This document shows, piece after piece, positions 8,772 through 18,310 of a stretch of DNA of 64,000 nucleotides (position 1 is the stretch's first letter; every line of letters starts with the position of its first letter). A program made the position numbers and the translations under genes. This DNA is from Limimaricola cinnabarinus LL-001. GTDB lineage: Bacteria > Pseudomonadota > Alphaproteobacteria > Rhodobacterales > Rhodobacteraceae. The notes beneath the pieces were generated by a model that had not been told where the DNA came from, made no database searches, and worked only from the letters and a program-made list of their open reading frames with translations. Location of the stretch: NCBI RefSeq assembly GCF_000466965.1, contig NZ_BATB01000001.1:62001-126000 (forward strand), written 5' to 3'.

Positions 8772-9732
8772 CGGCGCGGGCCGCCCTGCCGCACCGTTCT
8801 TTGCGGAGGTGGCCTGCGGCCCGGCGGCGGCGCACTGGATCGCCGCTGCCGACGGGGTGCGTCTGAGGGCCGTGCACTGGCACGGCCCTCAGACGCCGAA
8901 GGAGCCGGTGAAAGGCACGGTGCTGATCCTCACCGGGCGCACCGAATACGCCGAAAAATACGGTCGCATCGCCGCCGATCTGGTGGCGCGCGGCTTTGGC
9001 TGCGCGACGCTCGACTGGCGCGGACAGGGGCTGTCGGACCGTGCGCATGACGACGCGATGCGCGGCCATGTCGATAGCTTTGCCGAATATCAGGACGATC
9101 TCGACGCGCTGATCGCGCATGTCGATGCGCTGGGCCTGCCGGGGCCCTACCACATGCTGGCGCATTCCATGGGCGGCTGCATCGGGCTGCGCGCGCTGTT
9201 GCGCGGCGCGCCTTTTGCCACCGCCTGCTTTACCGCGCCGATGTGGGGCGTGCTGATGCGCCCGACCTTGCGGGTCGCCGCATGGGGGCTGAGCAGCGCC
9301 TCGCGGCTGGTCGGTCTGTCGCACCTGCCCTCGCCCGGCCGCTCGGCCACGCTCGAGGACGCGGCCGAGGCCGCCGAGGCCAACATGCTGACCCGCGACG
9401 TCGAGAGCTTCGACTGGGTGCGCCGGCAGGTCGAGGCCCATCCCGAGCTCGGCCTCGCCGCCCCGTCGCTGCACTGGCTGCACGAGGCGCTGCATGAGAC
9501 GCGGGCGCTGTCGCGGCTGGCCTCGCCCGACCTGCCCTGCCTGACCTTGCTTGGCGACGAGGAATGGGTGGTCGATTCGAAGCGCATCGGCGACCGGATG
9601 GCCCGCTGGCCCGGATCGGAGTTCGAGGTGATCGCGGGCGGACGGCACGAGCTTTTGATTGAGGATGCGGCGACGCGCGGCGCACGGATCGACCGGATCA
9701 CGGCGCATTTCGCGCGGCAGGCAGGATCTTAG
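8764..9732 (+). CDS. Alpha/beta hydrolase, lysophospholipase (PldB) type
   Basis: Hydrolase of 322 residues resembling PldB/monoacylglycerol-lipase enzymes. Family features are LTGRTEYAEKYGRIA (oxyanion region), LDWRGQGLSDR, and the nucleophile elbow AHSMGG with Ser135. A late Asp region (LLGDEEWVVDS) and His (GGRHELLIED) complete the triad. Translation appears to begin at TTG 8764 inside the end of the SCP2 gene; no better ATG precedes the conserved region. A perfect 17-bp hairpin lies inside the coding sequence at 8859-8896, in the variable stretch before the first core strand. The natural substrate cannot be read from sequence. Confidence 0.88.
   Translation: MADGAGRPAAPFFAEVACGPAAAHWIAAADGVRLRAVHWHGPQTPKEPVKGTVLILTGRTEYAEKYGRIAADLVARGFGCATLDWRGQGLSDRAHDDAMRGHVDSFAEYQDDLDALIAHVDALGLPGPYHMLAHSMGGCIGLRALLRGAPFATACFTAPMWGVLMRPTLRVAAWGLSSASRLVGLSHLPSPGRSATLEDAAEAAEANMLTRDVESFDWVRRQVEAHPELGLAAPSLHWLHEALHETRALSRLASPDLPCLTLLGDEEWVVDSKRIGDRMARWPGSEFEVIAGGRHELLIEDAATRGARIDRITAHFARQAGS
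8859..8896. repeat. Perfect 17-bp inverted repeat inside the hydrolase gene
   Basis: Arms GCGTCTGAGGGCCGTGC (8859-8875) and its exact complement (8880-8896) are separated by only ACTG. It encodes the stretch RLRAVHWHGPQTP, which lies outside the catalytic core. There is no T-run, so it is not a normal terminator. It could be a palindromic element inserted in frame or a chance structure. I see no second copy in the window. Confidence 0.85.
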
Positions 9733-9733
9733 G

Positions 9734-10831
9734 CTATTCGGCCGCCCCGAGGTGCCCGACCGATGGCAGATCCTCTCCCGACACCGGAAGGCGGGAATGG
9801 GCCGGGTGCCCGCCCGCCACCGTGTCGTGCAGCCGCTCCGACGGATCGCGCCCGACAATGCGCCGCCCGCGCGACAGGAACAGCTTGTTCCAGCCGCGCC
9901 ATGTGCTGACCGAGGGCGCCCCGGCATCGACGGGAAAGCGGTCGCGCCAGCCTTCGGGCAGGCTCAGGCCGCAACTTTCCAACCGCTCCAGCATCCAGAC
10001 CAGCGGAATATTGGCGAGCGGCCGACTTTCGAGCGCGTCGCCTAGCTGACCGCCGATGTCGCCATGCGTGCCACGAAACCAGACCTGTTCGAGATGCCCC
10101 GAGAACCCTTCGGGCGTTACCCACAGCACCGGCTCGTAAGCGTGGCGCGTCTCATCGAGCGCCAGCGCGTGAAACCCATGCAGCACATGGCTGCCGAGCC
10201 GGTGGTCGTGGAACATGTGATTGGACCGGGAATGGCGCCACGCCCCCGGCAGCCGCAGCCCCAGAGAGGCCACCGTGTCCCATACGCCCACGGCCTCGAT
10301 CTCCACGTGGTCGTGGCAGTGCAGCCGCGCGAAGGCGCGGGCGGCCTCGCTGGGCTCGGGACCGCGATGGCGGTAATAGCGATAGGCGTCGCGCACGTTA
10401 CGCTCGGTCGCCTCCTCGGCGCGCAGAAGACCGACCCGGCTGATCACCCCCGCAAGCGAGCGCACCGCATAGGCCCCGCGCGAGTAGCCCACGAGGATGA
10501 TCGTGTCGCCGGGGCGAAACCGTGAGGCGAGCACGCCATAGGCGCGCCGGATCAGCCGGTTGATGCCGCGTCCCATCATCACGTCGAGCGTCTCGGCCCA
10601 GCTGCCCCACTGGATCCCCGCCTCGTAATGCACGGTCAGGTTGGCGTGCCGCCCGCTTTCGCGCAACAGCTTGTAGGTCAGCCCGGCATTGGTCTCGAAC
10701 CCCGCCCTGAGCGTCGACATGGTGCCGTCGAGGATGATGACATGGGTGGCGGCGCCACGGGCGCGGGGCTGGCCCTCGGCCTGCCGGGGCCTGCGTCCGA
10801 CCAGTCCGAGCAGCCAGTCACGAACGCCCAT
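9734..10831 (-). CDS. DUF2235-type alpha/beta hydrolase (T6SS Tle1-like fold)
   Basis: Protein of 365 residues with the DUF2235 pattern. An early strand with VIILDGTMSTL is followed by a conserved Asn region (ETNAGLTYKLL). The nucleophile elbow VGYSRGAYAVRSLAGVI has Ser117. Later come VGVWDTVASLG and FRGTHGDIGG, where the catalytic His is expected. The domain is shared with Tle1 phospholipase effectors, but no secretion-system or immunity genes lie nearby and no signal peptide is visible, so a housekeeping hydrolase is equally possible. It is downstream of the decarboxylase on the same strand (75-base gap) and convergent with the PldB-like gene. Confidence 0.85.
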   Translation of the reverse strand: MGVRDWLLGLVGRRPRQAEGQPRARGAATHVIILDGTMSTLRAGFETNAGLTYKLLRESGRHANLTVHYEAGIQWGSWAETLDVMMGRGINRLIRRAYGVLASRFRPGDTIILVGYSRGAYAVRSLAGVISRVGLLRAEEATERNVRDAYRYYRHRGPEPSEAARAFARLHCHDHVEIEAVGVWDTVASLGLRLPGAWRHSRSNHMFHDHRLGSHVLHGFHALALDETRHAYEPVLWVTPEGFSGHLEQVWFRGTHGDIGGQLGDALESRPLANIPLVWMLERLESCGLSLPEGWRDRFPVDAGAPSVSTWRGWNKLFLSRGRRIVGRDPSERLHDTVAGGHPAHSRLPVSGEDLPSVGHLGAAE

Positions 10832-10906
10832 CCCGGCCTCTCCCGTCTGCCCCGACCGTGCCTGCCCTGTCCGCCCGCCGCATCCCGATCCTTCCGCCGT
10901 TAACCT

Positions 10907-12082
10907 TTACCCTAAGGGACGAGCCGGGTCTGTCCAGAGCCGTGACACCAGTCCCTTTTCATATGTGCCATATCCGTTGAAACAGGTGGTTACCCCCACG
11001 AGATAGGCGCCCGCCGAACGAAACAGCAGCCAGTCACCCTCCTGCGCGCAGCCTGGCAGGCACGTCTGGCCCGGCAGCCGATCGAGGCTGTCGCAGGTCG
11101 GGCCGAACAGGGTGAAGGGCATGGTCGCCTCGGGCGCGCGGTGGTCATGCGCGATCAGGTCCACGCGTGGCACGCCGATCGAGGGGCATTCCGACAGTCC
11201 GCCATAGGTGCCGTCGGCCAGATAGAGCGCCGCCCCGCGCCGTGCCTTGATCGGCACGGCATAGACCATGGCGTCGGCCACCAACGCGCGCCCCGGCTCG
11301 CAGACCAGAGCGGGCGCGCCGTCGAACGCGGCATGCGCGCGGCCGATCGCCGCGAAGATAGGGGCCAGTTCCGGCTCCGCCCCGTCGCGCCCCGAGGGAA
11401 ACCCGCCGCCCACATTGAGCCGCGCCAGACGCACAGCGGCGGCGCGGGCCAGTCCGTCGCAGGCTGCCATGTAGGCGGTCCAGGCGTCGGGATCGGCGCA
11501 TTGCGTGCCGACGTGAAAGGTCATCGAGACGCGCAGGCCCAGCGCGGTCGCGCGCGTCAGAAGCGCCAGCGCCAGATCGGGGGCCGCGCCGAACTTGGTG
11601 CCGAAATCATAGGCAGCACCCGCCACCGGAAGCTTCACCCGCACCGCGACCTCCGTGCCCGGTGCCACACCGCAAGCCGAGAGCTTGTCGAGTTCGCCCA
11701 TGTCGTCCACCGACCACGAAGCCACCCCGGCCGCGATTCCCGCGCGGATCTCGGCGCGCGACCGCACCGGGTTGTGGTAGTGCAGCACGGCTTTGGGGCA
11801 CAGCCCGCGCAGCAGTGTCATCTCGGCGGGCGACGCTACGTCGAAGCCGCGCATTCCCCCGGCCGCGAGCTGGCCGATCACGCCCGGATCGGGGTTGGCC
11901 TTGACCGCATAGGTCACCTCGCCCGGAAAACCGTGGCGGAACCGGTCATGCCGCGCCGAGAGCGCCTCGGGGCAGACGAGCAGCACCGGGGAGTCGCCGC
12001 CATACCGGGCGAGCCAGTCCCGCGGCGTCTCGGCAAGGCGCGTGTCGGCGGTTTCGGGAAGGGGGATCGGGGTTTGCAGCAT
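10907..12082 (-). CDS. Type III PLP ornithine/lysine decarboxylase
   Basis: Decarboxylase of the alanine-racemase fold, making putrescine and/or cadaverine from ornithine or lysine. The 391-residue product has the PLP-lysine motif YAVKANPDP (Lys61), DVASPAEM and FHVGTQC (His190). It also has the phosphate-binding GGGFPSG (225-231), CEPGRALV (261-268) and the active-site loop FGPTCDSLDRL (Cys330, Asp331). Length fits the bacterial dual-function enzymes. Start ATG 12082 is preceded by a GGAGAGGAGG-type ribosome site. A divergently transcribed Lrp/AsnC regulator begins 108 bases away and is the obvious candidate controller. Whether it prefers ornithine or lysine cannot be decided here. Confidence 0.9.
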   Translation of the reverse strand: MLQTPIPLPETADTRLAETPRDWLARYGGDSPVLLVCPEALSARHDRFRHGFPGEVTYAVKANPDPGVIGQLAAGGMRGFDVASPAEMTLLRGLCPKAVLHYHNPVRSRAEIRAGIAAGVASWSVDDMGELDKLSACGVAPGTEVAVRVKLPVAGAAYDFGTKFGAAPDLALALLTRATALGLRVSMTFHVGTQCADPDAWTAYMAACDGLARAAAVRLARLNVGGGFPSGRDGAEPELAPIFAAIGRAHAAFDGAPALVCEPGRALVADAMVYAVPIKARRGAALYLADGTYGGLSECPSIGVPRVDLIAHDHRAPEATMPFTLFGPTCDSLDRLPGQTCLPGCAQEGDWLLFRSAGAYLVGVTTCFNGYGTYEKGLVSRLWTDPARPLG

Positions 12083-12190
12083 CAAGGGGCCTCCTCTCCT
12101 TCCATGCTGCGCCCCCGCCCCGCCGGACCCTAGCGGCGATGCGCGCGATATGTCTCGACCTGTCGGCAGATCGACGGCAGGATCGCCGAT

Positions 12191-12625
12191 ATGACCGAAC
12201 GAGACCCGACAGATGCCCGGCTGATCGCACTTTTGAGCGAGAACGCCCGCGCGCCTGTCGCGCATCTGGCGCAGCGGCTCGGTCTCGCGCGCTCCACCGT
12301 GCAGGCCCGGCTCGACCGGCTGGAACGGTCGGGGGTGATCGCGGGCTATACGCTGCGATTGTCGCCGCAGGCGCGCGGCGGCATCTGCGCCACGGTGCTG
12401 GTGCAGATGACGCCTGCGCGACAGGCTGCCGTTCTGGCGGGGCTGAAGCGACTGCCCGAGGTCGAGACGGTGCACACCACATCGGGGCGCTTCGACCTCG
12501 CCTGTCGGCTGCGCGCGGACACCACCGAGGCGCTGGATGCCACCCTCGATCGGATCGGCGCGTTCGACGGGGTGAAGGCGACCGAGGCGCTCATTCACCT
12601 GAGCACGCGCATCGACCGGGGCTGA
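12191..12625 (+). CDS. Lrp/AsnC-family transcriptional regulator
   Basis: Regulator of 144 residues. An N-terminal winged HTH (DARLIALLSENARAPVAHLA, then GLARSTVQARLDRLERSGVI) and a C-terminal RAM ligand domain (HTTSGRFDLACRLRA) are both present. Members sense amino acids and often control the neighbouring divergent gene; here that is the basic amino-acid decarboxylase. The 108-base shared intergenic stretch contains an imperfect dyad around 12159-12182 that could be an operator, but the match is weak. Confidence 0.92.
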   Translation: MTERDPTDARLIALLSENARAPVAHLAQRLGLARSTVQARLDRLERSGVIAGYTLRLSPQARGGICATVLVQMTPARQAAVLAGLKRLPEVETVHTTSGRFDLACRLRADTTEALDATLDRIGAFDGVKATEALIHLSTRIDRG

Positions 12626-12688
12626 TCCCTTTTCCTCCCCTGCCCGCCGCGCTAGAGACAAGGCCGATCTCACCGAGGAGCCCCGGAC

Positions 12689-15600
12689 ATGGCGATGGAA
12701 AAGACGTTCGATGCGGCCGAGGCCGAAGCCCGGCTCTACGAAGCATGGGAACAGGCGGGGGCATTCCGCGCAGGCGCTGGCGCGCGCCGGTCCGAGACCT
12801 TCTCGATGATGATCCCGCCGCCCAACGTCACGGGCTCGCTGCATATGGGCCATGCCTTCAACAACACGTTGCAGGACATCCTTGCGCGCTGGCACCGGAT
12901 GCGCGGCTTCGACACGCTGTGGCAGCCCGGGCAGGACCATGCGGGCATCGCCACGCAGATGGTGGTCGAGCGCGAGATGGCCAAGGCGGGTAACGAGACC
13001 CGCCGCGAGATGGGCCGAGAGAAATTTCTCGAGAAGGTCTGGGAGTGGAAGGCGCAGTCGGGCGGCACCATCATCGATCAGTTGAAGCGCCTCGGCGCGT
13101 CCTGCGACTGGGATCGCAACGCCTTCACCATGTCCGGCGCGCCCGGCGCGCCCGAGGGCGAGCAGGGCAATTTCCATGACGCCGTGATCAAGGTCTTCGT
13201 CGACATGTACGACAAGGGCCTGATCTATCGCGGCAAGCGGCTGGTGAACTGGGACCCGCATTTCGAGACCGCGATCTCGGATCTCGAGGTCGAGAACATC
13301 GAGCAGCCCGGCAACATGTGGCACTTCAAGTACCCTCTGGCCGGCGGCGAGACCTATTCCTATGTGGAGCGTGACGAGGACGGCAATGTCGTCTTCGAGG
13401 AAGAGCGCGACTACATCGCCATCGCCACGACGCGGCCCGAGACGATGCTCGGCGACGGCGCGGTGGCGGTGCATCCCGACGACGCGCGCTATGCGCCGAT
13501 CATCGGCAAGCTGTGCGAAATCCCGGTCGGCCCCAAGGAGCATCGCCGCCTGATCCCGATCATCACCGACAAGTACCCGGAGATGGACTTCGGCTCAGGC
13601 GCCGTGAAGATTACCGGGGCGCACGACTTCAACGACTACGAGGTCGCCAAGCGCGGCGGCATCCCGATGTATCGCCTCATGGACACCAAGGGCGCGATGC
13701 GCGCCGACGGCGCCCCCTATGCCGAGGCCGCTGCGCGCGCGCAGGACGTGGCGAAGGGTGCCGAGATTTCGGTCATGGAGGCCGACGCGCTCAACCTCGT
13801 GCCGGACGAGTATCGCGGGCTCGATCGGTTCGAGGCGCGCGAAGCGGTGATCGCCGACATCACCGAACAGGGCCTCGCCGTCATGGTGCCCGAATACGAC
13901 CCGCGCCTCGGGCCCAAGGCCGCCAAGCGCGAGGCCGCCGAGGAAGGCGGCAGCGCGCCCGAGACCCGGCTGGTGCCGCTCGTGGAACACAAGCCGATCA
14001 TGCAGCCCTTCGGCGATCGCTCCAAGGTGGTGATCGAGCCGATGCTGACCGACCAGTGGTTCGTCGACACCTCGAAGATCGTCGGCCCCGCGCTCGATGC
14101 CGTGCGCAACGGCGAGACGAAGATCCTGCCCGAGCGCGACGCCAAGGTCTATTTCCACTGGCTCGAGAACATCGAGCCGTGGTGCATCTCGCGCCAGCTC
14201 TGGTGGGGCCACCAGATCCCGGTGTGGTACGGGCCGACGCTCACCGATGGCCATGTCGACCTCGAAGCCGACTGGACCCCGTTCTGCGCCGCCACCCGCG
14301 AGGAGGCGTTCGCCAAGATGGCCGCCTATTACGGCCATGACGAGATCCGCTTCGTCGAGGACTGTCAGGAGGCGCTGGCGCTGTTCGAAGCCGTGATCGG
14401 CAACACCACCGACGAGGGCGCGATCCGCAGCCCTCAGGCCCCGACCGCCATTCCCGTCTGGCGCGATCCCGACGTGCTCGACACGTGGTTCTCCTCGGGG
14501 CTCTGGCCCATCGGCACGCTGGGTTGGCCCGAACAGACCCCGGAGTTGGAGAAGTACTTTCCGACCAACACGCTGGTCACCGGCTTCGACATCATCTTCT
14601 TCTGGGTCGCACGGATGATGATGATGCAATACGCCGTGGTCGGTCAGAAGCCCTTCGACACCGTCTATGTCCACGCCCTCGTCCGCGACGAGAAGGGCAA
14701 GAAGATGTCGAAGTCCCTAGGCAACGTCATGGACCCGCTCGATCTCATCGACGAGTACGGCGCCGACGCCGTGCGCTTCACCCTCACCGCCATGGCGGCG
14801 ATGGGGCGCGACCTGAAGCTCTCGACCCAGCGGATCGCGGGCTACCGAAACTTCACCACCAAGCTGTGGAATGCCTGCCGCTTTGCCGAGATGAACGGCG
14901 CGCTGGCGCCCGAGCGTCACGCCGCCCCTTCGGTCCCGCCCAAGGCCACCGCCACGGTCAACCGCTGGATCGTGTCGGAGACCGCGAAGATCCGCGAGGA
15001 GACCGATGCGGCGCTCGCCGCCTACCGCTTCAATGATGCCGCGAACGGGCTCTACGCCTTCGTCTGGGGCAAGGTCTGCGACTGGTATGTCGAGTTCTCC
15101 AAGCCGCTGCTGCAGGGAGAGGATGACGCCGCAAAGGCCGAGACGCAAGCGGTCATGGCTTGGGTGCTGGACCAGTGCATGATCCTGCTGCACCCGATCA
15201 TGCCCTTCATCACCGAAGAGCTGTGGGGCAACACCGCCCAGCGCGACACCATGCTCGTTCATGCCGAATGGCCCGAATACACCACCGCCGATCTGGCCGA
15301 CCCCGAAGCCGAGGCCGAGATGTCGCTCGCCATTGCGATGGTCGAAGGCGTGCGCTCGGCCCGGGCGCAGATGAACGTGCCCGCAGGCCTTCAGGTGCCG
15401 GTCGTCCTCGTCGGTGCGGACGAGGCCGTGCGCACCGCGTGGGACCGCAACGCCGCGATGATCTCGCGGCTGGCGCGGATCGAGGCAATGGTCGAGGCCG
15501 AGGCCGCCCCCAAGGGCGCGATCACCGTGCCCCTGCCCGGTGCGACGCTGGCGCTGCCGCTTGCCGACATCATCGACGTCTCGGCCGAGAAGGCCCGGCT

Positions 15601-15784
15601 CGAAAAGGTGCTGGGCAAGCTCGAAAAGGAACTGGGCGGCCTGCGCGGACGGCTCAACAACCCCAAATTCGCGCAGAGTGCCCCCGAGGAGGTGGTCGAG
15701 GAGACCCAGCAGAATCTCGCCGCGCGCGAGGCCGAAAAGGCGCAACTCGCCGCCGCTCTCGATCGGCTGGCCGAGATCATGTGA
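12689..15784 (+). CDS. valS: Valine--tRNA ligase
   Basis: Charges tRNA-Val. The 1031-residue class I synthetase carries the HIGH-type motif in [17 protein letters not shown] and the KMSKS motif in [11 protein letters not shown]. An editing (CP1) domain lies between them, with [19 protein letters not shown]. The anticodon-binding domain comes next, then a C-terminal coiled coil ([20 protein letters not shown]). The segment [20 protein letters not shown] is an insertion seen in alphaproteobacterial ValRS. GAGGAG lies 8 bases before ATG 12689. Uninterrupted and of normal length. Confidence 0.97.
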   Translation: MAMEKTFDAAEAEARLYEAWEQAGAFRAGAGARRSETFSMMIPPPNVTGSLHMGHAFNNTLQDILARWHRMRGFDTLWQPGQDHAGIATQMVVEREMAKAGNETRREMGREKFLEKVWEWKAQSGGTIIDQLKRLGASCDWDRNAFTMSGAPGAPEGEQGNFHDAVIKVFVDMYDKGLIYRGKRLVNWDPHFETAISDLEVENIEQPGNMWHFKYPLAGGETYSYVERDEDGNVVFEEERDYIAIATTRPETMLGDGAVAVHPDDARYAPIIGKLCEIPVGPKEHRRLIPIITDKYPEMDFGSGAVKITGAHDFNDYEVAKRGGIPMYRLMDTKGAMRADGAPYAEAAARAQDVAKGAEISVMEADALNLVPDEYRGLDRFEAREAVIADITEQGLAVMVPEYDPRLGPKAAKREAAEEGGSAPETRLVPLVEHKPIMQPFGDRSKVVIEPMLTDQWFVDTSKIVGPALDAVRNGETKILPERDAKVYFHWLENIEPWCISRQLWWGHQIPVWYGPTLTDGHVDLEADWTPFCAATREEAFAKMAAYYGHDEIRFVEDCQEALALFEAVIGNTTDEGAIRSPQAPTAIPVWRDPDVLDTWFSSGLWPIGTLGWPEQTPELEKYFPTNTLVTGFDIIFFWVARMMMMQYAVVGQKPFDTVYVHALVRDEKGKKMSKSLGNVMDPLDLIDEYGADAVRFTLTAMAAMGRDLKLSTQRIAGYRNFTTKLWNACRFAEMNGALAPERHAAPSVPPKATATVNRWIVSETAKIREETDAALAAYRFNDAANGLYAFVWGKVCDWYVEFSKPLLQGEDDAAKAETQAVMAWVLDQCMILLHPIMPFITEELWGNTAQRDTMLVHAEWPEYTTADLADPEAEAEMSLAIAMVEGVRSARAQMNVPAGLQVPVVLVGADEAVRTAWDRNAAMISRLARIEAMVEAEAAPKGAITVPLPGATLALPLADIIDVSAEKARLEKVLGKLEKELGGLRGRLNNPKFAQSAPEEVVEETQQNLAAREAEKAQLAAALDRLAEIM

Positions 15785-15790
15785 AGCGAT

Positions 15791-15825
15791 CCCGCCCGCG
15801 CTTTTGGAAACGGAGCGTGGGCGGG
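15791..15825. terminator. Hairpin between convergent valS and a small membrane-protein gene
   Basis: CCCGCCCGCGCT (15791-15802) pairs with AGCGTGGGCGGG (15814-15825), a 12-bp stem with one G:U, around an 11-base loop. It starts 6 bases past the valS stop and lies between convergent genes. No T-tract follows on either strand, so termination would be non-canonical or Rho-assisted. Confidence 0.5.
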
Positions 15826-15848
15826 GCGCCCTCGGAGAGGGTCTGGAT

Positions 15849-16016
15849 CTAGCTCGGAAAGATCAGCTTGTAGGCGAAAGTCATGACGACGCCCAGGCCG
15901 GATAGCAGCAGGATCGCCCAGATATAGTCGAATCCGGAACGCTCCTCGAACTCGGAGGGGGAAAAGGCGATGCGAAGTACGCGGACGCCACGTCGCAGAT
16001 ATCGAACCATTTTCAT
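15849..16016 (-). CDS. Small single-pass membrane protein, 55 aa
   Basis: Short gene read from ATG 16016 to TAG 15849. The product has a basic N-terminus (MKMVRYLRRGVRVLRIAF), an acidic hinge (SPSEFEERSGFDY) and one hydrophobic helix (residues about 31-50, IWAILLLSGLGVVMTFAYKL) ending FPS. This looks like an inner-membrane microprotein with a cytoplasmic positively charged end. I recognise no family and assign no function. It is convergent with valS and divergent from the HisC-like gene. Confidence 0.6.
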   Translation of the reverse strand: MKMVRYLRRGVRVLRIAFSPSEFEERSGFDYIWAILLLSGLGVVMTFAYKLIFPS

Positions 16017-16109
16017 CCTCAGGTTGACACGGGCACGCTAGCCGCCCATTTCCGCTGGCGCAAGCGTTTGTCGCTTGTCCCTGTCACGGCCGCGCGGCAT
16101 CCTCGGCCG

Positions 16110-17222
16110 ATGACCGATCCACGCCTCACCCCGCTCGCCGCTTCGCTGCCCGACCTCGTGCCCTTCGTGGGACCCGAAACGCTCGAACGCCGCATGGACC
16201 GCGCCTTCACCGCGCGAATTGGTGCAAACGAAAGCGTGTTCGGCCCCGCCCCCGGCGCCATCGCGGCGATGCAGGAGGCGGCCCGGGACGCGTGGATGTA
16301 TGGCGACCCCGAGGCGCATGAACTACGCCATGCCATCGCGGCGCATCACGGGGTCGATCCCGGCCATGTCCGCGTCGGCGAAGGCATCGACGGGCTTTTG
16401 GGCCTTCTGGTGCGGCTTACTATCGGCCCCGGCGACTGGGTGGTGACCTCGAAGGGCGGCTATCCGACCTTCGACTTCCACGTGACCGGATTTGGCGGGC
16501 GTATCGAGCAGGTCCCCTACGAGGCCGACCGTGTCGATGCCAAGGGGCTGATGGAGCGCGCCGCTTGGTCGGGGGCCAAGCTGGTCTACCTCGCGAATCC
16601 CGACAACCCGATGGGCGGAATGCACGACGCCACCACGATCCAAGAGATGATCGAGACGCTGCCCGATGGCGCGCTGCTCGTGCTCGACGAGGCCTATGTG
16701 GAGTTCGCCCCCGAGGCCGAACTGCCCCGGATCGACCCGGCCGACGACAGGGTGATCCGCTTTCGCACCTTTTCCAAGGCGCATGGCCTCGCAGGCGCAC
16801 GGGTCGGCTATGCCATCGGGCCCAAGCCGCTCATCGCGGCCTTCGACAGGGTGCGCAATCATTTCGGCCTGACCCGGATGGCGCAAGCCGGGGCGCTGGC
16901 GGCGCTCGCCGACCGCGCGCACCTCTCGCATGTGGTGACCGAAGTGGCCCGCGCCCGCGCGCGAATTGCCGCCATCGCACATGACAACGGCCTCGCGCCC
17001 CTGCCTTCGGCCACCAATTTCGTCGCCATCGACTGTGGGGCCGACGGGGCATTCGCGAAACGGGTGGTGGCCGCTCTCGGCGATCTCGGCGTCTTCGTGC
17101 GGATGCCCGGCGTGGCGCCGCTCAATCGCTGCATCCGCGTCACCGCAGGGCGCGAGGCCGATCTCGACGTCTTCGCGCAGGCGTTACCGCGTGCGCTGGA
17201 AACCGCCCGCGCCGCGCCCTAG
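16110..17222 (+). CDS. Histidinol-phosphate aminotransferase-like PLP enzyme
   Basis: Class I/II aminotransferase of 370 residues resembling HisC. Family motifs are ARIGANESVFGP near the N-terminus, YGDPEAHELRHAIA, VYLANPDNPMGG, VLDEAYVEFAPEA and the PLP-lysine motif FRTFSKAHGLAGARVGYAIG. The C-terminal NRCIRVTAG is the usual substrate Arg region. Rhodobacteraceae often carry this paralogue in addition to a hisC in the his region, so the true substrate may be an aromatic amino acid or histidinol phosphate. ATG 16110 is chosen over an upstream TTG. A tiny membrane-protein gene follows 26 bases later. Confidence 0.88.
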   Translation: MTDPRLTPLAASLPDLVPFVGPETLERRMDRAFTARIGANESVFGPAPGAIAAMQEAARDAWMYGDPEAHELRHAIAAHHGVDPGHVRVGEGIDGLLGLLVRLTIGPGDWVVTSKGGYPTFDFHVTGFGGRIEQVPYEADRVDAKGLMERAAWSGAKLVYLANPDNPMGGMHDATTIQEMIETLPDGALLVLDEAYVEFAPEAELPRIDPADDRVIRFRTFSKAHGLAGARVGYAIGPKPLIAAFDRVRNHFGLTRMAQAGALAALADRAHLSHVVTEVARARARIAAIAHDNGLAPLPSATNFVAIDCGADGAFAKRVVAALGDLGVFVRMPGVAPLNRCIRVTAGREADLDVFAQALPRALETARAAP

Positions 17223-17248
17223 GTGATATGAGGCCTAAGGAGGCCGCC

Positions 17249-17419
17249 ATGCGCCAGCCCGCCCCGAACTTCACCAACGCTTTTCTCGCCACGCTCGGCG
17301 TGATGCTGTTCATGGGGCTGCTGACCGCGGGGGCGATCTGGGGCTGGGCCGGGGTGATCTTCGGCGCGCTGGGCTTTGACGGCCTCTCCCGCCCCATCGC
17401 CCGCCGCGCTCGGCGCTAG
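17249..17419 (+). CDS. Small membrane protein, 56 aa
   Basis: Start ATG 17249 has a perfect AAGGAGG five bases upstream, which makes this a convincing gene despite its size. The product (MRQPAPNFTNAFLATLGVML...) has a hydrophobic stretch from about residue 9 to 40 with two short helices, and a very basic C-terminus (RPIARRARR). It follows the HisC-like gene closely and is probably co-transcribed. Its stop TAG shares the tetranucleotide CTAG with the stop of the convergent hydrolase. Function unknown. Confidence 0.65.
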   Translation: MRQPAPNFTNAFLATLGVMLFMGLLTAGAIWGWAGVIFGALGFDGLSRPIARRARR

Positions 17420-18152
17420 GCCCGCGCCGAAATCTCGGCCACGCTCGATGCGATCAGATCGAGACAGTCGGGCGTGGAAAAGCGGTGATCGGCCCCGTCG
17501 ACCAGCGTCAGCCGCATGTCCGGCCCTTCGGCATGTTCGAACAGCCGCAGCGCCGTGGCGACCGAGACATCCTCGTCCGCCGTGCCTTGCAAAAAGCGTA
17601 CCGGAAACGGCAGCAGCAGCGGACTGCGCAGCACGAGGTTGCCGCGCCCCTCCTCGATCAGCCGCCGGGTGATGCGCAGCGGGTCGCCGTAATCGGAAGG
17701 GTGGTCGAGATAGCCCTCGACCTCGAAGCGGGTCCGCATCTCGCCGGTCATCCCGGCCCAGAACCCATCCTCGGTAAAGTCGGGCGCCGCGGCGATGGTG
17801 ACGAGGCCCGCCACCTTCTCGGGCACCGCACGGGCCAGCAGCAGCGAGATCCAGCCCCCCATCGAGGAGCCGACAAGGATCTGGGGTCCTCTCGTCAGCG
17901 ACAGCGCCGCCGCCGCGTCCTCGGCCCAATCGCCGATCGCCCCCTCCTCGAACGTGCCGCCGCTGCTGCCATGGCTGAATAGTCGAACCGCAGGAAGGCG
18001 CGGCCCTGCCGCTTGGCCCAGTCTTCGAGAAACACCGCCTTGGTGCCCTCCTTGTCCGAGCGGAAACCGCCCAGAAACACCACGCCCGGCCCCTCGCCCG
18101 GCGTATGGTCATAGGCGATACGGCGGCCCTGTGGGCTGGTGAACTCGGGCAT
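17416..18152 (-). CDS. Alpha/beta hydrolase (frame broken at about 17975)
   Basis: The N-terminal half starts [20 protein letters not shown], has [14 protein letters not shown] and runs to RFDYS. The C-terminal half, in the next frame, has [13 protein letters not shown] (nucleophile elbow), [15 protein letters not shown] (acid) and DGADHRFS (catalytic His). Adding one G in the run after the TCA codon (about 17975) gives the expected [15 protein letters not shown] and a 245-residue enzyme. Homologues are small carboxylesterases sometimes described as palmitoyl-protein-thioesterase ABHD10-like. It is divergent from thrS. The gene is probably functional and the break a read error. Confidence 0.78.
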
Positions 18153-18310
18153 GGCTCTCTCCGTTCGGGGTCGGCCCGCAGCATCGAAGCGCGCGCGCCC
18201 GATGGCAAGCCCCGCGCTTGACAGCTCGGCCCTGCCCGATCATCAAGCCCCTCACGCATATAACCCGCAACCGGGCGTTCCGTGGGCGCCAAACCGACGA
18301 GGAGGCCGAC

